Assembly: GCF_918797505.1 (NCBI RefSeq) | Contig: NC_092794.1 | Location: forward strand, 70,779,345-70,843,344 | DNA from: Bemisia tabaci | Taxonomy: Eukaryota; Arthropoda; Insecta; Hemiptera; Aleyrodidae | Direction: 5' to 3' | DNA length: 64,000 bases | The notes under the pieces: generated by a model | The model's database searches: none | Seen by the model: the letters and a program-made list of their open reading frames with translations, nothing else | What the model was told of the DNA's origin: nothing | Part shown: positions 45,025 to 56,908 of the stretch, piece after piece | Position numbering within the stretch: position 1 is the stretch's first letter | How the letters are laid out: each line of letters opens with the position of its first letter | Position numbers and translations under genes: made by a program

Positions 45025-45389
45025 CAGGGATGGAAAGTGAGATTTCGAAAAGCTCGAATAGAATTAAAATTTGAAATTTATTAATTTTTTTCGGAATTAT
45101 GAATTGAACTTTCGGAAGTCCAGAAGCGTTTCAGATGGTCTTCCTGTTGATGCGGCAGTATTATGCTATCCTACTGAGGTGATTTAAAGGAAGGAGGGCA
45201 CAAAGGGGAGTTTAGAGAGAAATTTAATCTCTAAACCAAACGAAAACATTTGCAACGCGCACATGCTTAAGGCTTCGGGTGAAAAAGTCAAGATCGAGAA
45301 TCACTATTATTAGGCGTTTCTTAACCTCGTAAATGTATCCCAAAAAGTTTCAAAAATTTCATGAAACTTCGTGAAATTGTCCATCTCTG
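45025..45389. mobile_element. hAT-type element W
   Basis: The termini CAGGGATGGAAA and TTGTCCATCTCTG are short inverted repeats. A perfect 8-bp direct repeat, AATGAGGG, flanks the element (45017-45024 and 45390-45397). The 365-bp interior is AT-rich and non-coding. The class follows from the TSD length and CAG ends. Confidence 0.82.
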
Positions 45390-45612
45390 AATGAGGGTGG
45401 TTCCATTTATCTATTGAGTAGTTCAAAAAGTAAAGAAATTCCCTGTAAGCCTAAAAAGACTTCAATGGGGCCTTCATTGAAAAATGAATGAATTGATTTG
45501 AAGGATTCGACATAGGCCCTAGTTTGACTACCCTTGTTCAGTTCGAACAGTCTCCTAACTTCAACTCATCCACCTGACCTTGATCCAACCTCGGGTCTGT
45601 AATAGTCAAAAT

Positions 45613-45734
45613 GGACGTATTTCTGCCAAACGGAACTAAGTGCATTATAACGTGAGCCCTGTTATGCCTATATTCTTATGGGTCTCAGGGCTCACGTCAT
45701 AATGCGCATAGTTCCGTTTGATAGAAATGCGTTC
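45613..45734. mobile_element. Family C MITE, full length (C5)
   Basis: The termini GGACGTATTTCTGCCAAACG and CGTTTGATAGAAATGCGTTC are inverted repeats around the TAACGTGAGCCCTG and CTCAGGGCTCACGTCATAAT core. The flanks are AAAT on both sides. Because AAAT is not self-complementary, this copy shows that the family makes a 4-bp TSD. Confidence 0.9.
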
Positions 45735-48700
45735 AAATCATCCCTCGCACCGTTAGTCTGCCTCCAGACACATTTATTTTCTCAAGTGAATGGTTGAAAG
45801 GGAACCTGTCTTGAGAGCCCCACCAGTTCTTGAACCCTAAGATGTGCCAACAATCTATCGTTTCCGCGGCTCATGGGTTCTTCTTGGATTAGGACATTTT
45901 ATACCTTGACTGTCCAATTGAAGTAACCCTTGCATTGATGACCCACCAAAACGTTGTTGTAAACCAGGGGGAATCCCTAATTTTTCTTGTATAAATCAAT
46001 GTAAAAAAAAAAATACGGATTTGAGTGAAAATTTGACAACGCTTTTTCAATGACGAATGAATTCTGTCTGTTACCTAGACTCATTTATAACCTTACATTA
46101 AAGATACGTAGACTTGGAAAGAGTTGGTTGCACTCAAAGGAGAGAATTGAAGGCTAAGCGCTGGGGCGTAAAAAAATTGAACCGAGGTCTATGTAAAATA
46201 CATGTTGGGGAAATACACATTGAAGAACTGACAATGAATCTGATCGTCTTTATGATTTCAAGTTTTCTGATTATTTGAAACAAGGAAGAACCGGGATCCA
46301 AAAAGTGGGAAATTAAAACGGAAATGTACAATAATTGATTCAAAAGGAGCGCTTTGAGGGAAAATCACCGGTTCCGTAAAATGTTGAAAATGTTCAGGGT
46401 TCTGAGTCAGAAAATTGAAAAGACGCTGACATAATCACTTACGCAATCAGCTTGCTCGTAAGGAATATAGCATCGTATTATGATCTTACCTGTAACAAAG
46501 AAAAAAAAGCAGGTACGTTAGAAATCGTGTCATTCCTAATAAAATGATTGCCGAGAGATTCATACAATCCATCACCCAGTTTCACAGTAAGAAAAAGTAA
46601 CCAACATTTTGCATTAACAAGGAAAGTAGAGCCAGCGTAACCTTAACGAGCAGTAAGTATTTTTGGTTAGTTTTTATTTTGGTTGAAACTTTCTGACCTC
46701 CTTAACAATCAGGTGTGAACCGCCAGGATTGAACTTCGATGAAAGCTCAATGCGCTAATGCACAAGCCACTCGCAAATCGCAACTTCTGGGTGCCATTCC
46801 GAGAAACAAGAGTACATTAGTTCAGCAGGACACTTTCTTTATCCCCAGAATCCTCAGATCAACCAACGAAGTGTACCAAAAAGTTGATAGATTAACCAGT
46901 ATCTTTTGGTTGACCTGACCGAAAATAACTCGAAATAACCCAAAATAGTCATAAACCCGGATATTTTTAACAGTGTATAAACCTCCCCGAAATAAGTTAC
47001 TCGTTAACGCTTGAGGAGACTTTATTTTTCAATGAGGAATGCGGTAAGCTTTGCGGACGTCTGAAACTTACGTGGCGTGATAAGCGGAGCCGAATATGGA
47101 TTCTCATGAGACAAATGGACTGTTAAGGATGGTATCCGAATATTCTAAAGCCTTGAAAGTTCATCAGCACCGCGAAGCTGCCACCGTCACCTCGCCATAG
47201 TTAAAAAACAGGTTCTCATTATTTTCATCGAGTTTAAAGTATTGACTCATTTCCCCGAATTCGTTTGATGGACTTGAAATATTTCCTAAGGTCTTCACGA
47301 CTGCTGACTCGCTTTGATCTCGTCCTGTGCTTAAAATTAGTCGAGTTTTGTCCGGTCGGTTTGAGGCTGTCCAAAAAGTACGTAACACGATTTTTCTGAT
47401 TTGTTTCCACCCACTCGCTCCATCCGGTGTTTTCAAATTTCCGCTTGCAGTTTATTTTACCAAAAGAGAATGAACCAACATTGTTACTTGAGATTTTCAT
47501 GAAACATTCTTCAGACAGAGAAAATAAATCAGGGAAGTTTTCAAGAATTAACATTCTTTGCTCTTGCTCCTTACATTCTTTTCATCTTCTACACTTACGA
47601 TTACTAATAGTCTTCAAGGCAAATAATAGGGGACTGGGGGAGAGCGAGAAAGGAAATATGAATTTCTTCAATTGCCTCGGTGATTTCCAGCTGCAGGTGA
47701 ATGTCAAAGGTATCGTTGGGTCGTGAAAGAATGGTCAAAAAACTACCTTGGCAAATTCCGCCTTATCATGACCTCTAGCTCACATTTAGGAGTTTAATCT
47801 CCGAGAACTTCTGGAATGTGAATCTCAGGTACTTTAATACGGACATCATTTTTCCTTTTTCATTATTAATTTTTCAAAAGTAATCGAGAAGCGACTTGCT
47901 CTGTGCATTTTTTTTGAATGAGTCGCCTGATCCTGTTAGAGGCGTTTCACGGAAACTTGTTCGTTACCGCTTATACCACCAGAATAATCTTCATAAATGC
48001 CTCGCCGATATTTTTTGTGTACTTATATTTTTATGACTGATCAACGGGAATATACGAGCGTGTGTATACATCAGAAAATGAATACACGCATAAAAAATAT
48101 TGCATTTTGTAAAGGCTTTGACGTACATAGGATAGTCAGACACGGAAAAAATCGGGCGTTTTTCATGGGTTTTAATATTTTTTTGCTGTTAAGCAATGTA
48201 TCAATGACAGATTTTGAGCTGGATGAAAATGTAGAGAACACCTCACCGATTATATGCATCATCATCTATTCGCTCCCTATCAGCTAAGGATTCAGTCAAC
48301 TTCGATAAAAACTATATTTTTAAATTTTTGTTTTTTAGAACTGTCAAATGCACTTCCATCTAGCTGACTTGAACGTCGGAAACCATTACCATGCCACGAG
48401 GCCGTATTTTAATTTAGAAATGTCTCGTTAGACTTTGAAAAAGATACTTCAAAATAGAAGAGGATTTAGTGCACTGCATGACGATCTGGAATGACATTTA
48501 TCATTTGGCTTGTTTTACATGTTAAAGCAGGAAACTTGATTCTTCTATGCTCTATACGTCGAAAGCATTTTCGAGGAAATTGGATCAGAACTTCATGGGG
48601 AATGATTTTGACCTTTATACGGTTGTCTGGCTTTGATGACTAAGTAATCACTCAAAAAAGGGGGAAATCGGCATAGAAACTATTTGTAGGCAAGCTATAA

Positions 48701-49098
48701 AAGTGAATATATAGATATAATGAAAATTTGAGTGTCATATGATTGATTTAGACACTGTGAATTTGAAAGTAATTCATAGGGCGTCGCAGCCGATTTTGTC
48801 AATACCCTTTTCTGCCTTTTTCTAAAAGAACTTTCATTGGCGTGTGTTTGGAATAGAATTTTCATTAAAAATCTATGGATTAGCAGGCGATTTTGACTTG
48901 TTTTCAAGTTTTATCATTTCGAGAATCGCTCAAAAGAAAAAGTAAAATAGTGCTGAGCGAGTTGGGGAAAAAAATTGTTACAAGAAACTAGGGGGCTCTG
49001 TCCCCTGACCGCTACGTGGCCCAATACCTGGGGCGTTGCGCGCACCTGCAGAGCAGAGGAACGAGAAATAGTATTTCCTGTCTGTATAAAGCATATTT
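45735..49098. other. Unique spacer, no element recognised
   Basis: About 3.4 kb is largely free of the MITE families that fill the rest of the window. Open frames at 47164-47726 and 47997-48287 show no motif. A stretch near 46705-46780 resembles, on the minus strand, a degraded tRNA-like sequence (GAAGTTCAATCCTGG), but no cloverleaf could be built. Confidence 0.4.
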
Positions 49099-49302
49099 GA
49101 GGGCCTTGGAGGACAAGGTATATACGTGCAGTTTTTGAAAAAAATGAGATATTCATTGTTTTCAAGCAAAACTAGTCTTAATGCATATTCTGTGAAAAAT
49201 TCGCTCCCAAATTCCAATTTTTTACGTAATTTCGAAACTTCAAACACGTATTTCTCGAATTTTCAAAAACTGCACGTATGCACCTTGTCCTCCAAGCCTC
49301 TC
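49099..49302. mobile_element. Fold-back element S
   Basis: The left end GAGGGCCTTGGAGGACAAGG continues TATATACGTGCAGTTTTTGA. It pairs with TCAAAAACTGCACGTATGCA and CCTTGTCCTCCAAGCCTCTC at the right, an inverted repeat of about 40 bp. AATATTCATT-like inner arms also pair partly. No TSD was resolved and no second copy was found. Confidence 0.78.
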
Positions 49303-49942
49303 ATGGGGAGTATATATAACGGGAATTTTTCCATGAACTTTTATTAATAATATTTGCGGATGAAAACGAGTGTCCTGAGTAGGCTGACATTTAAAGAAAG
49401 CGCCATAATGATGCATGTCATGCTAATTAAGCATACTTTTTAAGCAAATTCTATGTTTACTCGTTTAACGCCGACTCTTCCGTACAGGTGTTATGTGTGC
49501 GCTTGTTGTTTCGTAGACAATTTTTCCGAGGTTTTTTCATTTTTTCTGGCTACGGTTGGGGGAGGGGGAGGAGCCCCATATAAATTATGAGCCTCCCTCC
49601 AAAGAAGGCTCGGTCGTTTTCCTGTTTTCCGCGCTGGGGGCAACCTCGTGCCATGTCACGCAAAAAGCAGGTACAACATGGGCACGAAGTATTGAACTTT
49701 TGCGGGGCAGTAAAGAGAGAATGACGCAATTTTCTGGGAGGATGAGGAGCATTTTGAAAGGAAGGGATTCCGTAAATCCGAATCTTTGCATGACGCGCGC
49801 TTTTGAAACGGCCCCACGGATCGCATTCTTTTTTTCTTTTCATGACTTGACGCAATCGCTTTCAGTTTTCCGTACTGCAATTTTTTCATTTTTTGCCTCT
49901 GCGGATCGAACCGCGTATTTCCACCCGAGAAGTCGACTGAAA
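49303..49942. other. Unique spacer
   Basis: No gene was supported. Overlapping frames on both strands over 49550-50035 partly cover element A8 and lack motifs. Confidence 0.4.
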
Positions 49943-50175
49943 CCGCCGTGCTCCAGAATAACGCCTTATGAGCCTCCAAATATTGCCAAATTTCTCTGGA
50001 TAAAAATTATTGCTTTCGAGAAAAGTTACAGATGATTCTGTGAAATTAACTGGATTGAAATGTGAAAGAAATCTGATGCAAAATTCGACGGCAACGCTTC
50101 GGAAAATTCGTATTTACTCGGAGGAAAGTTGGTAACGGAAGAATGCTCATACGACGTTTTCCCTGGCATTCACAG
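49943..50175. mobile_element. Family A MITE, strongly diverged (A8)
   Basis: The left arm CCGCCGTGCTCCAGAATAAC and GAGCCTCCAAATATTGCCAA and the right arm GAATGCTCATACGACGTTTT followed by CCCTGGCATTCACAG are recognisable, but many positions are changed. Its right end merges with the left end of B3 (CAG at 50173-50175), so B3 probably inserted at or beside the A8 terminus. Confidence 0.7.
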
Positions 50176-50341
50176 TGGCGTGGCGTGGCGTGAATGATCT
50201 ATTATCGATATATCGCCATTTGAAGCTATGGTAAATAATCGATTACTAAGGTGTTCGCTGCGAAAACCCTGATAATCGATCTTTTTTCATAGGTTTGAGT
50301 GGCGTATCAATCGATATATCGGAAAGCACGCCACGCTACCG
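50173..50341. mobile_element. hAT-type palindromic MITE, family B (B3)
   Basis: The copy starts CAGTGGCGTGGCGTGGCGTG (one extra GGCGT unit) and ends AAGCACGCCACGCTACCG. The ATCGAT arms and the GTGTTCGCTGCGAAAACCC centre are present. The flanks do not show a clear 8-bp repeat. Family M copy M2 begins 12 bp downstream. Confidence 0.83.
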
Positions 50342-50352
50342 CCAGTCAACGT

Positions 50353-50588
50353 CGCACAGTGGGTCGAATCAATTAGAGAGGTCGGACATGAAAGTTTTAA
50401 CTAAAACTGTGAATTTTGGTGTTCATGTCGTCACATTTTAAATTTTAAGGGGTGCTTCAATGAAAAAAATTTCCCGAGGAAACTAATGGAACCATTTTCA
50501 GAGCCTCAAACTTTTGTATAAACGGAGTTATAAGCGTTTGAAATGTCCAAATTTTGTCCGACCTCTCTTGTTGACTCGATCCACTGTG
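50353..50588. mobile_element. Family M inverted-repeat element (M2)
   Basis: The ends GCACAGTGGGTCGAATCA and TTGACTCGATCCACTGTGC match M1 at 18987. The shared interior blocks are AGAGAGGTCGGACATGAAAG, GTCACATTTTAAATTTTAAG, GAGGAAACTAATGGAACCAT and CAAATTTTGTCCGACCTCTC. The length is within a few bases of M1. No TSD is visible. Confidence 0.8.
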
Positions 50589-50817
50589 CGCCGGGAAACT
50601 AGCAATAAACGGGAACTGTCTCAAAAGGGTACGCGCCCTCAACGACTTGGATGCGGGGCACGTATTTTCGCGCGAAGAGTTCACGATGGCTCGGCGATTC
50701 GGCCGAGGCAAAACGGGAATTGGCTTCATTTCCAGTCTCTAAACCGCTGGAAACAACCGAGGAATTGTTTTAAATTGGGGTAGGCAGGGAGAACGACGAG
50801 GACGGGCGGGTAGGAGG

Positions 50818-50981
50818 CAGTGGCGTGGCGTGAATTGCGATGTATCGATTGTTGTGCCATTTAAACCTATGGTAAAGAATCGATTATTAAGGGTTCGCTG
50901 CGAACACCCTGTTTATCGATCATTTTCCATAGGTTTAAATGGCATAACAATCGATATATCGCAATTCTCGCCGCGCCACTG
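50818..50981. mobile_element. hAT-type palindromic MITE, family B (B4)
   Basis: The copy starts CAGTGGCGTGGCGTGAATTG and ends AATTCTCGCCGCGCCACTG, with near-identical arms and the central GGGTTCGCTGCGAACACCC hairpin. A perfect 8-bp TSD, GTAGGAGG, flanks it (50810-50817 and 50982-50989). With B1 and B5 this is among the youngest copies. Confidence 0.92.
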
Positions 50982-50989
50982 GTAGGAGG

Positions 50990-51458
50990 GGTTGTGCCAA
51001 TCTCCCGAGAGCGATACCGTTGCTTAAAGTTAGCAGAGCACTCGTGATGAAATAACGAGCGGCCCGGAACTCCGAGGGGATGTAAGGGGGGGAGGGGGAG
51101 GACGCGAAGGGGGTCTGTTAAAATGAAGCGATCCACAACTTTCGGCTAATAGGGCAAGGAAGAAAAATACGGGAAACGGTTTCAGGCACGGAAAAGCGGG
51201 GAGACCCTGGATGGGCGGGGCGGGGGGAGGGGAGGGGTTGAGGGATGAGCCGGAGAAAGCGCGCGGGATCGATTCCGAAAGGGAAATTGGAGTCGGGTTG
51301 GAGCGGGAAAAAAGAGGAGTTATAATAGGTCAGTGTCCCTCCGGAAAGTGTGCGGCCTTGGCATTTCACCCCCCCCCTCCCCGGGCCGTTGGCCCCAGCT
51401 TTGGCATGCCGATCCTCGCACCGCGCCGCACGGTGTCCCGTTCGACCCCGCGATTGGG
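50990..51458. other. G-rich spacer
   Basis: Purine- and G-rich DNA (51080-51110 and 51200-51250) followed by a C-run near 51370. The long overlapping frames on both strands are compositional. No gene was recognised. Confidence 0.4.
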
Positions 51459-51592
51459 CCACATTTTCCGATTAGGAACTACATTTCCTGGCTCAGTCCG
51501 TAAAAACGCATATGTACATAGGGAAACTGACGGTGCGTATGTTGTTTCTGGACTGAACGGGAAATTGTAGCTCCCTATTGCAAAATGCACTA
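51459..51592. mobile_element. Family I MITE (I1), diverged
   Basis: The blocks GATTAGGAACTACATTTCCT, GGCTCAGTCCGTAAAAACGC and ATGTACATAGGGAAACTGAC are followed by TGTTTCTGGACTGAACGGGA, AATTGTAGCTCC and TATTGCAAAATGCAC. The outer arms pair imperfectly. The order matches I2 at 58836-58962. The outer termini are eroded and no TSD is visible. Confidence 0.7.
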
Positions 51593-54500
51593 TAATTGCA
51601 CGACACTCACTCGAGCGTCCTGTCGAGCGTTCATGAATTCAACCTCCCCCCCCCCCCCAAATAAATTCCAATAATTTTGCTGATCGTTATATTATTTTCT
51701 GTAAGTTTCCGTCAAGTTTCAATTTTCATTTATTTTCCTGGTTTAAAGTGTTTTTTGATAATCAGGTTTTAGATAAATTAATAAGTCGATAATTCGCATT
51801 ATAATGTCTCAAATTTCAGCGAGAGCCCCTCATAAAATACATAATGCTTCCGAATGCACCATTCATTGCCCTATGCCCATGAGTGTTTTTACGGATGAGG
51901 CAAGAATTGAAGTTCCTAATTGCAAAATCAAGTGCAGATATGCTACGTCTTCTACGGAGATCGGAGTACACGTAGGATCTAGATGAGGATAGCAACATTG
52001 GTTTTGTCATCAACAGCCAATGTCTCTTGAATTTGAACTTCTTTTGACCAATTAGGGCGGATTTTTGTTTCAACTGGTTGCTTACTGGTTTTTCTCAGGC
52101 GCGGAGTGGACGGTTCTCTCGCAAAATCTTCTTCACAAGTCAAGTGAAGACTCAATTTCGAGATATGTCGGTCCCTTGTGCGCCGCGGCGTTAGCGTTAC
52201 CATGGGAACGGTAAACACTCTGTCCCTTCCTCTGCATACGGCCGGATTAACCCGGGCCTCGGCAAGTCAACGTTCTGTCACAGGGACTTTCGATCCGTCC
52301 CTGCCCCCCCTCCCCCCACCGCCGTGCTACCCTCTGCCCGGGCACCTTCCGTACCTTGCCCCCGCAACGTGAGTGCCCTGTAGTATGCTGGATTTTGACG
52401 CTTTAATCAATCTCCTATTAAGTTCAAGAGCAAATGTTGAACTCTCGCCTGCGGCCGGCGCATTCAGCGATAATCAAAGCTCGAATTTGGAGGAAAAGGG
52501 GTAAACAATTTTCGACGGCCACACGTCATTCATCATCAAGGCTCCCCTTCTCCTCCCCTCCCTTGCATTCCTCAAACGAGCTTGTGTGTGCTTAGTAACC
52601 CTATAGTTTCCATGGAACCTGTGAGCGGGATTTTAAGGCTATAGCCGCTTTTTATTGACCAGGGCACATATCGAATTAGGCTACCCGCGATGATAAAATT
52701 ATGCTTTCTCTCAAGTGGTCACAAGGACTGAGAGTCCTATCATAAGTTTTCTACAAAGCAAAGTTCCATGCTGAGAAGTGTAAAAAAAAACCCCTGTTGG
52801 CTGGGTAGAATACCGAATTACAAAAAAATGGTTTGGAGGCATGAAGCGCTTCGGGGGGTTGGACCGCAAAGCGGTCAGGGAGCGTACCTCTTAGTCTCCA
52901 AAAAATTAGTCCAAGATTCTCGGGGAAAAGTCCACCCTACTGCTTTGTCCGAACTTACATGCTTAGAAATGGATATGGAGAACTTCAATCGAGCCTATTA
53001 AATCCATTGGAAATCGTTAAAAACGGAGAGTGATATTATTCTTTAAAGGGGTAGGATCAAGGGGAGCATGGAAAGTTCATCCACAACGATTTCTTTATGT
53101 ATTCGACGAAAGAAGTCACCTCAACTTTAGCGGCAGTGAATGGTCGGAGAGATGCGATTGAAAATGGATCTAAGCCGCAAATTCTAGACATTGATTAGAA
53201 AGCAATTATGATGCATTTCCGAAAAAAATTATGTGCTGCACAAGGCAGCGTGCTCATTGGTTTATCAATAGTTTCATACGGGTTTTTTCATTCTCATGGT
53301 CGATAAATTTTACAAGTGAGCCTGCAAACATTTTAAAATGATCTCATTGAGGAAACATCATACTCCTTGAAAAATCGAACGTTTTGAACTTAAGGTAAAA
53401 AAATATGATTAAGTTGTGGAAACAACGGTGTTTGTGGTGACGAGAGACCCATTTTTACATCGTCATGCGTGAATTTTCTATCGAATATTTTGCTCATCGG
53501 TGACAGGTGGCTTAAATTGAAAATATCATCTTCGAAGGACACTCACGATGGACCCAGAGAGATCAGGGACGTGGTTGAAATGGGGGAGCTTTCCTGTGAC
53601 ACTGAGCCAGCTATCTATTTCCACCTTGAAAGGGTGATTCGCAGGTCATCCTTTAAGCTCCACCTATCCCACACAGAGTTTACTAACACATGCTCCTTAC
53701 TTGTGCCTTAAAGGATGTGTCTCCGAAATTCTGCATGCTTGCAGCGCTGCCGTGTTAAATCAGAATATTTCGGATATAGAATAGAAATAGACTAGATATA
53801 GAAATATCAGCTGGACGGGGGGGGGGGGGGATTTGCCCTTCTGGACCCAGATGATAATAATGGTAGAAGTATAAAAATATAGGTGAATAGAGTGACAAAC
53901 AAAAGTATTGGTATCTCTGTGAAATTCATTCTGATTGCGAGTAAATATTCCTGCTCCCTTCCTTGAGCAATCATGACCGTAAAGAGCGATACCACTATTC
54001 GGCCACGTAGGAGCTCGGGTTGCCTACACTGAAATCTGAAGGCAAACTGACGGTGAGGTGAACGGTGACGGTGACGGCTCACCGCTCTGCATAACATGAA
54101 CTATCGCTGCTTTCTTCCGCGAGCATTCGAGCCACTTTCTGCACTTGTTCAAACTTCGTATCACTTTGTGATTTCCACAAGTTTCGGACATTCCTAATCT
54201 TTTCTGAAAGGAAACAAAGTCGCAGACATTCGACAAAGGAGGAAACTGAGAGCAGAGCTCTCAAATCCAAACCCGCCAAAAATTAACGCTTTAAATTTAG
54301 GAAGGAGAATAATACGATACACTCTTTGAGCAAGTAAATTTTATCTCACTATAATAAATAAAGCTAAGGGCTTTCTTATATGTACGGTGCTATCTTCTTT
54401 CCGGTTGGTCGGCGAATAAACCAATCAGAAAACGTTATTCGATAATCGCGAGAATTTTAAAATCTGAGGAGTCGGGATGGACGGAAAAACCTGATAAAAC

Positions 54501-56112
54501 GGGCGATCAATTGGAATGTCCGGGATAAAAGTGTGGAATTTTAAGAAAAGGGGTATAATCAGAAAGAAACGTGATAGTTTATCGATAAAACAGGATAAAT
54601 AGGGATGAAACAGGATGGATTGGGAAAAAACAAAATGTAAAAACGTTAGTCGAGTGAAACTTAGAATCCAACATCCTCTGTCAACACTGACGAGCATCCC
54701 TCGGGCGTCCCAATTGCAAATTTAGATTTGAGGATTCCAAGGGGCTGGAATGGTAAATTGAAGAATTGGGGAGAGGAGGGAGCGGCAGGGATGAAAATCA
54801 AATGACAGGTATCGACGAGAGTAATCCTCAAGACTTGGGAGAGAAAATTCGCGAAGCGGAATATCTCGGGGCAAGAACCGGGACAGGATCCCCGGGCGGG
54901 AGGGGGAGGGGGGAGGGGGGAGGGGAGCGCTGAAATTGAAAGTACGGGGACATAGCGCGCGCGCTTTGCGCGCCATGGAGTGGGTTACGTTCGGTGAACG
55001 CTCCCGCGGGAGGAAGGGACGGGGGGGGGGAGGGAAAAGGGAGGAGGGAGGAAGGTTAAGTTCCCGACTGAGGAGATAGGACACGTGACTTTGAGTTCGG
55101 CGAGGCACGCGAGCGAGCGACGCGGGAAGCTGCTCAAATGCCCGCGCCTCGGCCGTGACGTAACGGCGTAACTGCTCGTTGCGGTGAGCTCTGTCGTCCG
55201 TTTGAGTCTGCGTTTTTCGGGGCTCACGTGGGGATGGAGGCACGCCTTAAAGGCGGAGGAGCCACGACATGCCCGCGCCGCTACACGCGCCTCCGAAACT
55301 TGGATCCCCGGTTGCCACGAGAGCTTTGAAAGCTCCGTCTCAGTGAGAGAGGAAAAAAGCGGAGATTCGCTGTCGTTCCTAAGTTACGTAACGTTAGGTT
55401 TTCGACTTCCCCTCAGCCCTCGACCACCTGTACGGTCGATAACGTTTTGCCGAAACCTCCACCTAAAAAATTGCGTAACTCTGAGTCCCTCCTCGCCGTT
55501 TCACAAATTTCGACGGATCTCGTGAAATTTACGCAGGGTCGCTATTTTATGAGACAAAGCTGCAGTCGATACAGCAGAGAAAACGAAACATTATTCGTGC
55601 TACGAGACTTATACAGCGCCGATAAATAACGATGCATGGATTTTTTTTTTGTTTTTTTTCAATAGTTAATCGGAAAAACCACTCAGGATTGTTACGTAAC
55701 GCTTTCGTCAGTAGCCCCCCACCTATACTTGTGACGAAAAAAGGTAAACTATTGGGTAAAGTATACGTGGTCAGATTTTAGACGATTTGGCACCGCTTGT
55801 ACTTGCTGCCAAGCAACAGGTAAAAGTTGCTTTATTTTACATGGGTTTTCATGAGAACTACGGAACATTCACCGAGAGTTGGCATCCTTCTCAGTTGAAC
55901 TCATAGCGTTGTTTCTCTCGTTAGAGCTTTAAACGCAACGATATTTTTCATTCAGCTTAAACGAAAGTGAAAACAATGAGAAGTGATTGGCATTCCTAGC
56001 CACCCCTGAAACCCCTCGGTTTGTGGAACCAATTTTCCCAAATTGCGTTCGTCTAAGGCATATTCGGCTGAAGGTGTCGGAAGTAAAGCTAAAAAGATTC
56101 ATTTAAGTGTAA
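51593..56112. other. Unique spacer with GC-rich block
   Basis: About 4.5 kb holds no recognised MITE family. Homopolymers are a C-run at 51648-51658 and a G-run at 53817-53830. GC- and purine-rich DNA at about 54750-55350 includes GCGCGCGCGC-like words near 54955. Minus-strand frames there (to 173 codons) are compositional. A frame at 53469-53711 preceded by CGGTGACAG could be an exon but has no recognised motif. Confidence 0.4.
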
Positions 56113-56364
56113 AAGACTTATTACTTTGAATTTCTAACTTTGAGAAAACTTTCTGATACTCTAAAAATTAGACCGATATTTTGCACTACAGTTTTAGACC
56201 CTTACAGGCTGTGTGGTTGTTGCTTTCACAAAGAAACTGCTATTGATAAATTATTTCAGCTTATTAATACTACAAAAATAAGTCCGATATTTTGTAATAC
56301 ATTCTTAGAGCCTTACAGGCTGTGTGGTTGTTGCCTTACCGAAAAAGGTTTAATGGACCACTAG
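56113..56364 (+). CDS. Short frame with in-frame 37-codon tandem repeat, unknown
   Basis: An open frame runs from just after a TAA at 56110 to a stop at 56362-56364. It contains two units offset by 111 bp: KIRPIFCTTVLDPYRLCGCC and KISPIFCNTFLEPYRLCGCC. The shared PYRLCGCC ends are identical also at the DNA level (CCTTACAGGCTGTGTGGTTG). The Cys pattern could suggest metal binding, but that is speculation. No ATG start or splice partner is evident. Its 3' end overlaps the left edge of element Q. It may be a decayed exon, a transposon remnant or a non-coding duplication that is in frame because 111 is a multiple of three. Confidence 0.25.
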   Translation, partial: KTYYFEFLTLRKLSDTLKIRPIFCTTVLDPYRLCGCCFHKETAIDKLFQLINTTKISPIFCNTFLEPYRLCGCCLTEKGLMDH

Positions 56365-56908
56365 ACAAGGTACGAATTTAAGCAATCTGATACATGTTTC
56401 TTAACCAGAATTTCACGTAAAACACGATTCGCGCAACGAAAATTACTGAAACTAACTCCTAACGAGGATATTATTGTTTTTATATCATATTGGTTACGAG
56501 GAATTTGAACTGCCCGCTCTCAAGAAACTCAAAGCTCTACGTGAGTCAAATCGCTCACTACAACGGTTTCAGAAAGCTTCTCAATCGAGGAATGTTCATT
56601 TTCCACCATGTGTTGTTCAAACTATAGGTAAGCAATTTGCTATAGCTGAGCCAAAACGTCAAGATTGAGGTTGCCAGATTTTTATACAGCAGAGACTGTC
56701 ATAATAACATTCAGCGCGCGATGTGAATCACGTAGAGAATTGAGTTTTCATGAGCGGGTGGTTTGAATTCACGTATCAAGAATCGTTAAATATCTTTGGA
56801 AGGAGTTGAACTCGGTAATTTTCGTTGTGCGCGTCGTATTCTACGTGAAATTTTAGTTACGAATCATGTATCAGAATGCTGAAATTCGTACCTTGTCTAG
56901 TGGTCCAG
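56355..56908. mobile_element. Long-arm fold-back element Q
   Basis: The left arm GGACCACTAGACAAGGTACG continues with AATTTAAGCAATCTGATACA, AATTTCACGTAAAACACGAT and GCGCAACGAAAATTAC. The right arm is its inverse over about 110 bp, ending CCTTGTCTAGTGGTCC. The interior at 56470-56810 holds a 65-codon frame ending beside a CTATAGGTAAGC donor-like site, but this is probably transposon sequence. The TSD is unclear (the outer bases TAAT and AGTG differ). It is the only copy in the window. Confidence 0.82.

Noticed and set aside
46700..46790. Possible tRNA-derived SINE or tRNA on the minus strand
   Set aside because: A B-box-like GAAGTTCAATCCTGG is present, but the A box is poor and no cloverleaf forms. 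No second copy was found.
54722..55243. Minus-strand open frame of 173 codons
   Set aside because: Purine/pyrimidine-biased DNA gives Pro/Ser/Arg-rich frames in two phases, and no domain is visible.
56474..56668. Open frame of 64 codons ending near a splice-donor-like site
   Set aside because: It lies between the inverted arms of element Q and is most simply transposon interior.
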